Source of the DNA: Ulvibacter sp. MAR_2010_11
Lineage (GTDB): Bacteria; Bacteroidota; Bacteroidia; Flavobacteriales; Flavobacteriaceae
Reading direction: 5' to 3'
NCBI RefSeq assembly: GCF_002813135.1
Contig: NZ_PHTY01000001.1
Span: 1,049,501-1,113,500 of the forward strand
Length of the DNA stretch: 64,000 nucleotides
A model generated the notes under the pieces. It had not been told where the DNA came from. It made no database searches and was given only the letters and a program-made list of their open reading frames with translations. Shown here piece after piece: positions 55,619 to 64,000 of the stretch (positions within the stretch are counted from its first letter, which is position 1; each line of letters opens with the position of its first letter). Made by a program: the position numbers and the translations under genes.

Positions 55619-56744
55619 CTTTTAAATTCTTAATAAAATTTATTATTCTACCTGTCGCATTGCCATCTCCGTAAGGATTATGGAGCGAGCTCATGGAATT
55701 ATAATATTTAGAATCCTTTATTAGATTCTGAGTTTCTTCTATGATTTTTTCAATATTCGTTCCAACTAATACTACCGTCCCTTCCTCTACTGCCTCAGGG
55801 CGTTCGGTAGTGTTACGTGTTACCAAAACTGGCTTTCCTAGGCTGGGAGCTTCCTCTTGAATTCCACCACTATCGGTTATAATTAAATAAGCTTTTTCCA
55901 TCAACCATATAAATGCTGCATAGGCCAATGGCTTAACTAGAATAATATTCGATACTCCCGAAAGGAGATTGTAGACAGGCTTTTCAACATTAGGATTTAA
56001 ATGTACCGGATAAATAATTTGAACATCCTTATTATTTTGGGCTATCGCCTTCAAGGCAGTACATATATTGAGAAGTCCTTCACCATGATTTTCTCGTCTA
56101 TGCCCTGTTACAAGAATGATCTTATTTTTAAAATCTAAGATTTGTTTGAGCGACTCTATTTCAGAATCCCTAAAGTTGTAAGAATTTACTCTATCAATGC
56201 CATATACTAGGGCGTCAATAACAGTATTTCCTGTAACCAAGATGTTCTCTTCCTTCGTGTTTTCGGATAAAAGATTAGCAAGTGAAAGCTTAGTGGGAGC
56301 AAAATGATAATCGGCTATTTTCCCTGTAAGCTGCCGATTAAATTCTTCAGGAAAAGGATATTTTCGATTAAATGTTCGCAATCCGGCTTCCACATGGCAC
56401 ACCTTCGCTCCATTATAAAAGGCTGCAATTCCAACCGCCATTGAAGTGGTTGTATCTCCGTGAACATAGACAAAATCGGGTTTTACCTCTTCCAACACAG
56501 GTTTCATGCTCTCAATAATAGTGGCTGTAAGGCTGTGCAAATTCTGGTTGGGCTTCATGAGGTCGAGATCATAATCTGGTACAATCTCAAAAAAGTCCAA
56601 AACTTGATCCAGCATTTCTCTATGCTGGGCTGTAACACAAACTTTGGTTATAAAGTTCTTATTCTGAAGGAATCCTCTAACTAAAGGTGCCATTTTGATA
56701 GCCTCCGGTCGTGTGCCAAAAACTATTAAATTTATTTTTTTCAT
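55611..56744 (-). CDS. wecB: UDP-N-acetylglucosamine 2-epimerase (non-hydrolysing)
   Basis: Interconverts UDP-GlcNAc and UDP-ManNAc in the cytoplasm, feeding wecC. 377 residues. Family segments are FGTRPEAIKMAPLVR, VHGDTTTSMAVGIAAFY, HVEAGLRT and ITDSGGIQEEAPSLGKPVLVTR. Together wecB and wecC give UDP-ManNAcA for the polymer. It follows rfbD by 10 nt. Confidence 0.95.
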   Translation of the reverse strand: MKKINLIVFGTRPEAIKMAPLVRGFLQNKNFITKVCVTAQHREMLDQVLDFFEIVPDYDLDLMKPNQNLHSLTATIIESMKPVLEEVKPDFVYVHGDTTTSMAVGIAAFYNGAKVCHVEAGLRTFNRKYPFPEEFNRQLTGKIADYHFAPTKLSLANLLSENTKEENILVTGNTVIDALVYGIDRVNSYNFRDSEIESLKQILDFKNKIILVTGHRRENHGEGLLNICTALKAIAQNNKDVQIIYPVHLNPNVEKPVYNLLSGVSNIILVKPLAYAAFIWLMEKAYLIITDSGGIQEEAPSLGKPVLVTRNTTERPEAVEEGTVVLVGTNIEKIIEETQNLIKDSKYYNSMSSLHNPYGDGNATGRIINFIKNLKDE

Positions 56745-56754
56745 GTAATCTTCT

Positions 56755-57606
56755 TCATGTTATTTTCAAAAGCGCAATAAAGCTGTCCTTCCAGTTTCTA
56801 GTTTTAAAAGAAATAATTTTTTGCGCTTTATAACAGTTAAGCACACTATATTTTGGACGTTGTGCAAAAGTAGGATAATGTCCTGTTTTAACAAGCTTTG
56901 AGGCATCAAATTGCGGGTTACACTTAAAAACAGCTTCCGCAAAACCGTGCCACGTCGTCTCACCCTCATTACTAAAGTGATATAAACCATACGCTTTTTC
57001 TTCAGCATCAATAATTCCCAATAAGAACTGCGCCAAATCATTCGCATTAGTTGGTGTTCCTGTTTGCTCGGTTGTAATCGATAGCGATTTACCTTCTTCA
57101 GCATATTTTAATATGGTTTTGAAAAAGTTATGCCCGTATTGAGAATACAACCATGATGATCTAACAATATAATGCATTTCGCAAATCTCCTGAATGTATT
57201 GTTCACCTTTAAGTTTTGATGCTCCGTAAACATTTATCGGATTTGGAACATCTTCTTCGGTGTAGGGCGTTCTCTTTTTGCCGTCAAACACATAATCGGT
57301 CGAAATATGTAGCAAGATCACATTGTGTTGTTTGCAACATAGTGCCAGATTTTTTACTGCTTCCGTATTAAGGCTGAATGCTTTTCCCTGCTCGCTTTCA
57401 GCCTTTTCCACATTGGTATAAGCCGCAGTATTTATGCAATAATCGATTTTATTATTCTGAAAAAAATCTCTCACTTGAGCGTGATTTTCAATATCCAATT
57501 CCCTTTTTGAAGTAAAGACAAAAGAGAGGTCGGGAAATTCTGAAGCATTATCTTTAATGCATCTTCCTAATTGCCCATTTGCTCCTGTAACCAGTACTTT
57601 TTTCAT
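56755..57606 (-). CDS. rfbD: dTDP-4-dehydrorhamnose reductase
   Basis: Last step of dTDP-L-rhamnose synthesis. 283 residues from the ATG at 57606. NADPH-binding GANGQLGRCI is at the start, and the catalytic Tyr-Lys is in YGASKLKGE. The ATG overlaps the rfbC stop (ATGA), and an earlier start at 57681 would overlap rfbC heavily, so I reject it. Confidence 0.94.
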   Translation of the reverse strand: MKKVLVTGANGQLGRCIKDNASEFPDLSFVFTSKRELDIENHAQVRDFFQNNKIDYCINTAAYTNVEKAESEQGKAFSLNTEAVKNLALCCKQHNVILLHISTDYVFDGKKRTPYTEEDVPNPINVYGASKLKGEQYIQEICEMHYIVRSSWLYSQYGHNFFKTILKYAEEGKSLSITTEQTGTPTNANDLAQFLLGIIDAEEKAYGLYHFSNEGETTWHGFAEAVFKCNPQFDASKLVKTGHYPTFAQRPKYSVLNCYKAQKIISFKTRNWKDSFIALLKIT

Positions 57607-58148
57607 GAAATTACCTCCCGAAAAGTTGGAAGCTGTAAATCTTTTTCTGAAATGATTAAATCTTCCTTCGGAAGATGCCAATCCAGCGCTAAGGTTGCGT
57701 CATTATAGATAATTCCGCCTTCTGAAGCTTTATCGTAATAATTATCACATTTATAGACAAAAATAGATTCTTCCGAAAGGGATACAAAACCATGTGCAAA
57801 ACCTCTTGGCACAAAAAGCTGCTCTCCCTCCTTTTCATCCAGGATATAGGAAAAGTGCTTCCCGAAAGTTGCAGAGTTTTTACGGAGATCCACCACAATA
57901 TCCAACACCCGCCCTTTAATTACCCTCACCAGTTTGGCCTGTGCCATTGCTCCTTTCTGAAAATGCAGCCCCCTAAGCACTCCGTACCCGGAAATAGACT
58001 GATTGTCTTGTACAAATTCGATTTCCATTCCGGTAATCTCGACAAAGGATTTTTTGTTATAGGTTTCACTAAATAATCCTCGTGCGTCCTTAAATACGCC
58101 GGGTTTTAAAATAATGCAATCCTGTAAGGGTGTTTTTTGTAGCTCCAA
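57603..58148 (-). CDS. rfbC: dTDP-4-dehydrorhamnose 3,5-epimerase
   Basis: Cupin-fold epimerase making dTDP-4-keto-L-rhamnose. 181 residues. Motifs are DARGLFSETYNK, VLRGLHFQ (catalytic His) and VPRGFAHGFVSLSE with YKCDNYYDKASEGGI. It starts 3 nt after rfbA and overlaps rfbD. Confidence 0.96.
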   Translation of the reverse strand: MELQKTPLQDCIILKPGVFKDARGLFSETYNKKSFVEITGMEIEFVQDNQSISGYGVLRGLHFQKGAMAQAKLVRVIKGRVLDIVVDLRKNSATFGKHFSYILDEKEGEQLFVPRGFAHGFVSLSEESIFVYKCDNYYDKASEGGIIYNDATLALDWHLPKEDLIISEKDLQLPTFREVIS

Positions 58149-58151
58149 TAC

Positions 58152-59009
58152 TTAGTCTAATTGTAATAAATGTTTACCGTAGCCGCTTTTTAACAAGGGT
58201 TGGGCCAATGCGATAAGTTGATCCTTGGTAATATATCCCATATCGTACGCCGCTTCTTCAATAGATCCTATCTTTAATCCTTGACGCTCTTCAATAACCT
58301 CAACAAACTGCGCAGCCTGCATAAGAGAAGCAAACGTTCCTGTGTCCAGCCAGGCTGTTCCTTTATCGAGAATACTTACGCGCAGCTTTCCCTGTTGCAA
58401 ATACATGTTATTTACATCAGTAATCTCTAGTTCGCCACGGGCACTGGGGGCTATGGACGCAGCAACTTCTACAACACTGTTATCGTAAAAATAGATCCCC
58501 GGGACCGCATAATTGGATTTAGGATGCTTTGGTTTTTCTTCAATCGACAACGCTTTTCCATTAGAATCAAACTGGACTACTCCATAGCGTTCAGGATCCA
58601 AAACGTGATAGGCATAAATAATACCCCCATCAGGATTGTTGTTGGACTGCAATAATTCCTTTAAACCGGAACCGTAAAAGATATTGTCGCCTAATATGAG
58701 GGCTACTTTTTCTTTACCAATAAACTCCTTACCAATTATAAATGCTTCCGCCAGGCCGTTTGGATGCTCCTGTTCTGCATAGCTAAATTCGCAGCCCAGC
58801 TTTTTTCCATCTCCCAAAAGTTCTTTAAACAATGGTAAATCCTGGGGAGTTGAAATTATTAATATTTCTCGTATCCCTGCATACATAAGGGTTGAAAGCG
58901 GATAATAAATCATGGGTTTATCATACACCGGCATCAGTTGTTTGCTTATCGCAAGGGTTATTGGGTGTAATCTCGTTCCCGAGCCCCCGGCTAAAATAAT
59001 TCCCTTCAT
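58152..59009 (-). CDS. rfbA: Glucose-1-phosphate thymidylyltransferase
   Basis: First step of dTDP-rhamnose synthesis. 285 residues. The signature [34 protein letters not shown] is intact, as are [10 protein letters not shown] and [21 protein letters not shown]. Its ATG overlaps the rfbB stop by 4 nt. Confidence 0.97.
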   Translation of the reverse strand: MKGIILAGGSGTRLHPITLAISKQLMPVYDKPMIYYPLSTLMYAGIREILIISTPQDLPLFKELLGDGKKLGCEFSYAEQEHPNGLAEAFIIGKEFIGKEKVALILGDNIFYGSGLKELLQSNNNPDGGIIYAYHVLDPERYGVVQFDSNGKALSIEEKPKHPKSNYAVPGIYFYDNSVVEVAASIAPSARGELEITDVNNMYLQQGKLRVSILDKGTAWLDTGTFASLMQAAQFVEVIEERQGLKIGSIEEAAYDMGYITKDQLIALAQPLLKSGYGKHLLQLD

Positions 59010-60022
59010 AATCTGTCTCTGTTGTTAAGGTACCAAGTTACCGTTTTCTTAATTCCTGTCTCAAAATTTTCTTCAGCCTTCCAACCTAACTCATTTTCAA
59101 TTTTAGAGGCATCAATTGCATATCTGAAATCATGCCCCGGTCTGTCTGCTACAAAGGAGATTAGCTCTTTATAAGAACTGCTTTTAGGTTGTAATTCGTC
59201 CAATAGTTCACAAATAGTATGCGCAATGTAAAGATTATTTCGCTCGTTATTGCCTCCAATATTGTAGGTTTCACCGGTTTTTCCTTTATCTATTGCAAGT
59301 TGTATTCCGGTGCAATGGTCCTTTACATACAACCAATCTCGTACGTTTTTTCCATCTCCGTAAATAGGAATAGGTTGCCCGGAAAGAGCCTTCCGAATAA
59401 TGGTGGGTATTAATTTTTCTTTATGCTGATTCGGACCGTAGTTGTTGGAACAGTTGGTGGTAACTACCGGCAATCCGTAGGTATGAAAATAACTTCTTAC
59501 TATAAAATCAGATGAAGCCTTGGACGCACTGTAGGGACTGTTAGGAGCATATGGCGTCGTTTCGGTAAAAAGTCCCGTTTCCCCAAGGGTTCCGTAAACC
59601 TCATCGGTGGAAACATGTAAGAAGCGAGCTGTCCTAAATCCCTCCTTAAACCGGTTAGGTCCGTCCATCCAATTTTTATAGGCGCTTTGCAACAAATTAA
59701 ATGTCCCAACTATATTGGTTTGGATAAACTCAGCAGGCCCGGTAATTGAATTATCTACATGCGATTCGGCGGCAAAATGTACAATTTTTGAAAATTTATG
59801 TGTTTCGAACAGATTTTCAACCAGAGAGGCATCGCAAATATCTCCTTCAATAAAAGTATAGTTCTTTCGTGCTGAAACTGCTTCTAAATTAGTCAGGTTT
59901 CCGGCATAAGTAAGCTTGTCCAGGACTATAATCTCATCTTTTGATTGCTCCATATAATACGCAACAAAATTGGATCCTATAAATCCTGCGCCCCCTGTAA
60001 TTAAGACTTTATTGTTCTTCAA
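59006..60022 (-). CDS. rfbB: dTDP-glucose 4,6-dehydratase
   Basis: Second step of dTDP-rhamnose synthesis; NAD-dependent SDR. 338 residues. NAD-binding [11 protein letters not shown] is at the start, the catalytic Asp-Glu pair is in HVSTDEVYG and Tyr-Lys is in YSASKASSD. It follows the Wzz-like gene by 29 nt and heads the rfbBACD set. Confidence 0.97.
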   Translation of the reverse strand: MKNNKVLITGGAGFIGSNFVAYYMEQSKDEIIVLDKLTYAGNLTNLEAVSARKNYTFIEGDICDASLVENLFETHKFSKIVHFAAESHVDNSITGPAEFIQTNIVGTFNLLQSAYKNWMDGPNRFKEGFRTARFLHVSTDEVYGTLGETGLFTETTPYAPNSPYSASKASSDFIVRSYFHTYGLPVVTTNCSNNYGPNQHKEKLIPTIIRKALSGQPIPIYGDGKNVRDWLYVKDHCTGIQLAIDKGKTGETYNIGGNNERNNLYIAHTICELLDELQPKSSSYKELISFVADRPGHDFRYAIDASKIENELGWKAEENFETGIKKTVTWYLNNRDRL

Positions 60023-60051
60023 AATAATATTTTAGTCTTGGCTAATTTTTT

Positions 60052-61032
60052 TTATGCATTTTTTCTTTCTTCAAGCGTCATCTCCTTTGCAACAGAATAT
60101 CCCTTCCTAAATAGGGCAAAAACAAAAAACATAAACAAAAGGAAAAATGGATAAACTATAATTTTATTACCTAAAATACCAGGTTGTTGTTCAACTAAAT
60201 CAGATTTATTAAGCAATACCGTTATATCTTTAGACAATTCTATATCTCTTTGTAAGTCTTTATTTAGGTCGAGCAAATGATTCTTTTTTTCAACCAACCC
60301 TGTCAAATCCTTATCTAATACTATTTGGTAGGTTGAAAAATCCGGCTCTTGTTCTTCTACATAGTTCTGAAATACCTTGTCGATTAATTCGATAGTTTTT
60401 TTGTTGGATAAAAGAAGTTCCATGTCTGTTTTTATGGCTTCCTCCTTGTAGCTAGCAAGTAACTCATTACCATTAAAATAATTTATTAAGTTGTCTAGTG
60501 TTTTTGACGTTGCGTTATTTGATAATTTCACCTTTAGTTTATGAAATTTATACTCAAAAGTAAAAACCTTACTTGCAGAATCATCCCCGTCGTATTCATA
60601 TTTATCTAAAAGAATTTCGAAGGTTTTGTTGTTATTTCCATAATTCTCCAATAATTCGTTAAAACTAATAATTGGCTTAATTTCAACGTTTTTTATCAAT
60701 GGTTGTCCATTCCATAAATTATGATTTGATAGAAAAACTGAATCTCGATTATTAATCTTGGTGTTTAAAATGTCAATCGAATTGTAAACATAACTTCCTA
60801 GTCCAAAGTTAATTCGAACAACAGCATTAGTGGATTTAGAATTTTTAACATCCTTTTGTGATAAATACCCCCATAAAATTCCAATGAGCACTAAGGATAG
60901 TACAATTATCCAATTCCTAATTAGAAATAAAATAAACTTATAGGCTGCAATTAAAATCCTCTTAAAAGAATCATTGAGTTTCTTAAAAAGGAAGATTAAA
61001 TCGATGTCTTCATTGTTATTCGTCGTATTCAT
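60052..61032 (-). CDS. Wzz-like chain-length determinant protein
   Basis: A 326-residue protein with two membrane helices (about 40-57 and 295-314) and a large periplasmic domain between them containing coiled-coil-like stretches. This is the topology of Wzz/polysaccharide co-polymerase proteins, which set chain length with a Wzy polymerase. The sequence is divergent. The ATG at 61032 lies 5 nt past the upstream stop codon; a longer frame to 61347 is only the overlap with that gene. It is followed by rfbB. Confidence 0.72.
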   Translation of the reverse strand: MNTTNNNEDIDLIFLFKKLNDSFKRILIAAYKFILFLIRNWIIVLSLVLIGILWGYLSQKDVKNSKSTNAVVRINFGLGSYVYNSIDILNTKINNRDSVFLSNHNLWNGQPLIKNVEIKPIISFNELLENYGNNNKTFEILLDKYEYDGDDSASKVFTFEYKFHKLKVKLSNNATSKTLDNLINYFNGNELLASYKEEAIKTDMELLLSNKKTIELIDKVFQNYVEEQEPDFSTYQIVLDKDLTGLVEKKNHLLDLNKDLQRDIELSKDITVLLNKSDLVEQQPGILGNKIIVYPFFLLFMFFVFALFRKGYSVAKEMTLEERKNA

Positions 61033-61037
61033 AATTG

Positions 61038-62702
61038 TTAGTTTAAAATCTGTTTTAATATCTTTTCGGTAATCAAATAAGTGGGCTTTACGCCTGTTGT
61101 GCCAAGTCCTCCCGAAGCGAGGGTACTTCCTGTTTCCAGCGGGTTGTCTGAAGCATAATATGCATACCGCACCTCCACCTTGCCGCTGATGCTTCCGCGA
61201 ATCTTCGATGCCGCCTGAATCGCCTTCTGATAGTGGGCTCCTTCCATTTCTAGACCAATTACATTCCAGGTGGAATTGTGAAAAAACTTTAAAATATCCC
61301 GGTTTTGTAATGATGTTCCCAATACGGTTATCATCGCGCCGGTGCATACCTTAACGTCGTCCTCCGCGAAATGTGATTTCTTTAATTTGTTTTTAAACGG
61401 ATAATTATCGGCTGTTCCTTCAAATACGTGCGCAGACGGAATCATAATATCCCCCTTTCCCCCTTCCAAAATACCGGCCTTTCCCATAATTGAGATAGAT
61501 ATAACATTTAAAAAATGCCGCTTTTCTTTAGTCTCATAGGGCTTTAACAATTCGTCCATGCTTTCATAAGCTTGCTCACCAAAGGCATAGTCCATAACGA
61601 TAATCACCGGGCTTTTGTCCCCCGTTTCCAAGCGTCCAGGAAGTTTTGATGTGTCAAATATCTGGACATTGGTATTAGTCCCGCTTGTGTCTTCAACGTA
61701 GGTCATGCCATTGTCTCCGGCAAATTTTTGAATCTTATCCCGTAATTTCACATTGACATGCTTACTTAAAGCTTCAAATACTTCTAACGGCTTCTTTTGT
61801 TTGAATTCGGAAGCTAAAGCAGCGGGGGCATACAAACTATTCATAACACTGTGCATATTGGCACTAATAATATGCAGCGGTCGCTCTAAAAAGCCTTTTT
61901 CTTCCAGTGTCTGCTTAATCTTCAGTGCCCATCGCTCTCCGTAAATATGATGCCCTAATCGTTCACGTAATACCGGGCTAAACGTAATAATTCGCTTATT
62001 GTCGTCAAGGACTTCTTCCATGGCATACTTCCCTAAGAAATAGATAAGACTTAAAAATCGGTTTTCATCTTCTGGGCTGGCAAACTGACTGTAGATTTCA
62101 TTTACCTCTTCAAAAGTGCGGCCTAAAAAATTGGCGGTATGTGTAAGCGCTGTTTCCTTGTCGTTTTGCGTTAATTCGCCCTTTTTTAAAACTGCCGCCT
62201 CCAGTTTTTGCCAATCTCGAATTACTGTTCCCTTTTCATCAATTAAAACCTGCTTCATGATCTTATGAGATTCAATATACAGAAAGGTAAGGTGGGTAAG
62301 GATGTCGTAAATTTCGGAGCGTCCTCTGGTAATTTCAATATTCATCTGCTCTGCATCAATGCGATAGCAATTTCGGCGGCGTTTTTCGGGAATAATGACC
62401 TTAAAGTGTGAATTTTTATAGCCTTCATCACTGGTGAGGTTTACAAATCTGCATTCCTCAATTCCGTAAGGGAGTCGGTCAATTACGTACAAAAGACCCT
62501 GTAATTCGATCTTTTCCTCGGCGATCGAGCCGTAAATTTCGGGACGTAAAATAAAAAGAGCCTCACGCAACGTCTCCCCTGAAACCCCCATGGGTTTGTA
62601 AAAACCTCTGTTAAAGAGGTGCCTCATGGTGATGTAAATTCGTTCTATGGCGCCGGAACTCTCCTGCGCGCGAGTTCGAATATGTGATTTCATTTTATTC
62701 AT
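61038..62702 (-). CDS. DUF6909-like protein with a nucleoside phosphorylase-like C-terminus
   Basis: A 554-residue soluble protein of unknown function. The N-terminal ~230 residues are mostly helical and are unfamiliar to me beyond their flavobacterial occurrence. The C-terminal part has VCTGAMITVLGTSLQN and VIGLEMEGAHYQKAI, resembling the substrate site (xMExA) of purine nucleoside phosphorylase/nucleosidase-like enzymes. It starts 17 nt after the GH3-family gene, with a promoter-like box in between. The ATG at 62702 or the one three codons later could be used. The family number is from memory. Confidence 0.68.
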   Translation of the reverse strand: MNKMKSHIRTRAQESSGAIERIYITMRHLFNRGFYKPMGVSGETLREALFILRPEIYGSIAEEKIELQGLLYVIDRLPYGIEECRFVNLTSDEGYKNSHFKVIIPEKRRRNCYRIDAEQMNIEITRGRSEIYDILTHLTFLYIESHKIMKQVLIDEKGTVIRDWQKLEAAVLKKGELTQNDKETALTHTANFLGRTFEEVNEIYSQFASPEDENRFLSLIYFLGKYAMEEVLDDNKRIITFSPVLRERLGHHIYGERWALKIKQTLEEKGFLERPLHIISANMHSVMNSLYAPAALASEFKQKKPLEVFEALSKHVNVKLRDKIQKFAGDNGMTYVEDTSGTNTNVQIFDTSKLPGRLETGDKSPVIIVMDYAFGEQAYESMDELLKPYETKEKRHFLNVISISIMGKAGILEGGKGDIMIPSAHVFEGTADNYPFKNKLKKSHFAEDDVKVCTGAMITVLGTSLQNRDILKFFHNSTWNVIGLEMEGAHYQKAIQAASKIRGSISGKVEVRYAYYASDNPLETGSTLASGGLGTTGVKPTYLITEKILKQILN

Positions 62703-62709
62703 TCCTGTG

Positions 62710-62737
62710 CAAAGATAAACTAATTTAAGGCTTGCAA
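62710..62737 (-). promoter_or_regulatory. Candidate promoter in the spacer between the GH3 and DUF6909-like genes
   Basis: On the minus strand TTG (62737-62735), 17 nt, TATCTTTG (62717-62710) is a full -7 box with short spacing. Transcription would start near 62704, at the first possible start codon (62702), so the ATG at 62693 would have a more usual leader. Confidence 0.4.
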
Positions 62738-64000
62738 GTTAATCAGTTCGTCGGCAATCTCGCGGTCGTTTGCCAAACGCGGTGTTTTGTTTTGTCCCCC
62801 TAATTTTCCTTGAGACTTCATATAACTATTAAAACTGTCTTTTCCTAAAACCCTTATTTTTAACGGCTGAAGAACCTTTCCTTTTATTAAATCGAAATAG
62901 TACGAATTTTGCCGCTGCATCGAAGCGTCCAATGCTTCCGCTACCTGCTGAAGGTTCATCGGAACTTTTTCAAACTCTATCAACCATTCATGATACGGCA
63001 GATCTCCCTTATTGGGTGCGGTTTGGGGTGCAACCGTAAACTCAGAAATTGAAAACTGAAAATCTTCAATAGCCTCTTTCATTGCTTGCTCCACTTCCTT
63101 CCCAATCACATGTTCCCCAAAGGCCGAAATATAATGCGCTATGCGGCCGGATACCATAATGCGATAAGGTTTTGTAGCAATAAACTGAATAGTATCTCCT
63201 AAATTATAAGCCCACAGCCCGGCATTGGTAGAAATTATCATTACATAATTTACGCCCGTTTTCACTTCCCCAATGGTAAGTCTTGGAGCATTATCTTCAA
63301 AAAATCGCTTTTCTTCAACGAATTCGTAAAAAATTCCGGAATTCAAAAGCAGCAGCATGCCATCTTTTTTCTGACTGTCCTGATAAGCAAAAAATCCTTC
63401 GCTGGCGGGAAATAATTCGATACTCGGCACTTTTCTGCCAATTAACGCTTCAAATTTTGCGCGGTACGGCTCATAATTTACCCCTCCATAGATAAACAGT
63501 TCAAAGTTTTTAAAAAGGTCGCCTATTTTCTTGCCCGACTTAGCTTGGAGGCGTTCAAAATACATCTGTACCCAAGAAGGAATGCCGCTAATTACGGTCA
63601 TATTCTCATTAATAGTCTCGGCGACGATAGCATCCACCTTGGTTTCCCAGTCTTCTATACAATTGGTTTTCATACTGGGCAATCGGTTCATTTGAAGATA
63701 CTTCGGGACATAATGAGCGACTATGCCCGACAGCCTGCCAAATTTAACTCCGTTTTTTTTCTCCAAACGCGGGCTCCCCTGTAAAAAAATCATTTTCCCA
63801 TTTACAAAATCCGATTTTCCTGTTTCTTCTATATAACAAAGAATTGCATTCCGTGCTGCTTTCAAATGGAAGGGCAAGGAAGCCTTAGTAAGAGGGATGT
63901 ATTTGGCACCACTGGTTGTGCCCGAGGTTTTGGCGAAATAAAGTGGTTTCCCGGGCCATAGGACATTTTCTTCTCCCTGTACCACTCTATCGACATACGA
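62720..64000 (-). CDS. GH3 auxin-responsive-type acyl-amido synthetase, 5' end outside the window
   Basis: Member of the GH3 family, adenylate-forming enzymes that conjugate acids with amino acids; in bacteria the substrates are unknown. 426 residues are visible. The adenylate loop is TSGTTSGAKYIPLT, and YFAKTSGTTSG and NYVMIISTNAGLWAYNLGDTIQF are characteristic. The frame is open to base 64000, so the start is beyond the window; the GTG at 63985 is internal. It is transcribed toward the DUF6909-like gene. Confidence 0.87.
   Translation of the reverse strand, partial: SYVDRVVQGEENVLWPGKPLYFAKTSGTTSGAKYIPLTKASLPFHLKAARNAILCYIEETGKSDFVNGKMIFLQGSPRLEKKNGVKFGRLSGIVAHYVPKYLQMNRLPSMKTNCIEDWETKVDAIVAETINENMTVISGIPSWVQMYFERLQAKSGKKIGDLFKNFELFIYGGVNYEPYRAKFEALIGRKVPSIELFPASEGFFAYQDSQKKDGMLLLLNSGIFYEFVEEKRFFEDNAPRLTIGEVKTGVNYVMIISTNAGLWAYNLGDTIQFIATKPYRIMVSGRIAHYISAFGEHVIGKEVEQAMKEAIEDFQFSISEFTVAPQTAPNKGDLPYHEWLIEFEKVPMNLQQVAEALDASMQRQNSYYFDLIKGKVLQPLKIRVLGKDSFNSYMKSQGKLGGQNKTPRLANDREIADELINLQALN

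Noticed and set aside
57607-57681. N-terminal extension of rfbD
   Set aside because: It lies within rfbC; the ATG at 57606 fits the family N-terminus and the ATGA overlap.
61033-61347. N-terminal extension of the Wzz-like gene
   Set aside because: This stretch overlaps the DUF6909-like gene in another frame and its peptide has no protein-like features; the ATG at 61032 is the better start.

Overview
The window comes from a marine-type member of the Bacteroidota, almost certainly family Flavobacteriaceae. The evidence is gliding and type IX secretion genes (gldH, a sprE/porW-like gene), the flavobacterial split ATP synthase operon (atpBEFHAG without atpD/atpC), several small flavobacterial families of unknown function, few Shine-Dalgarno sites, and many promoters of the Bacteroidota form TTTG-N19..21-TAnnTTTG. 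No rRNA, tRNA, CRISPR array, insertion sequence or phage gene was seen. The first and last genes run off the window.

Layout. 1-840: 3' part of an oligopeptide ABC transporter ATPase. 841-1204: gene-poor island with a possible small transcript. 1205-2562: CoA transferase scoAB. 2728-6682: PSP1/RicT-like protein, gldH and a class A penicillin-binding protein in one operon. 6821-7852: trhO; 8222-9229: recA. 9345-11482: ECF sigma factor and an unusual inner-membrane plus beta-barrel protein. 11564-16162: acyltransferase, trpS, dprA, an HU-type/SPOR fusion and a thioesterase. 16191-22611: minus-strand operon of flippase, dut, sugar nucleotidyltransferase, TPR protein, DUF4292 lipoprotein and EnvC-like protein. 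22669-32194: lipoprotein, ATP synthase operon, AtpZ, bactofilin and sprE/porW. 32443-37767: PaaE-type reductase, GT9 glycosyltransferase, DUF4254, membrane protein, small protein and purD.

37932-64000 is a capsule/exopolysaccharide locus of the Wzx/Wzy type. It holds precursor genes (rfbABCD for dTDP-rhamnose, wecBC for UDP-ManNAcA, ugd plus a UXS-like decarboxylase for UDP-GlcA/UDP-xylose), an initiating sugar phosphotransferase, several glycosyltransferases (one frameshifted), a flippase, four polymerase/ligase-like membrane proteins, a Wzz-like protein and a heparinase-type lyase. A GH3-family gene and a DUF6909-type gene sit at its upstream end. The core of the locus (about 45-56 kb) looks richer in A+T than its flanks, as expected for an exchangeable glycan cassette.

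Nothing here is clearly a new defence or mobile system. The most interesting leads are the possible small transcript/decayed ORF at 841-1127, the sigma factor with a trans-envelope barrel partner, the GH3/DUF6909 pair with a phosphorylase-like motif, the G-tract frameshift in a glycosyltransferase, and the crowded set of polymerases.
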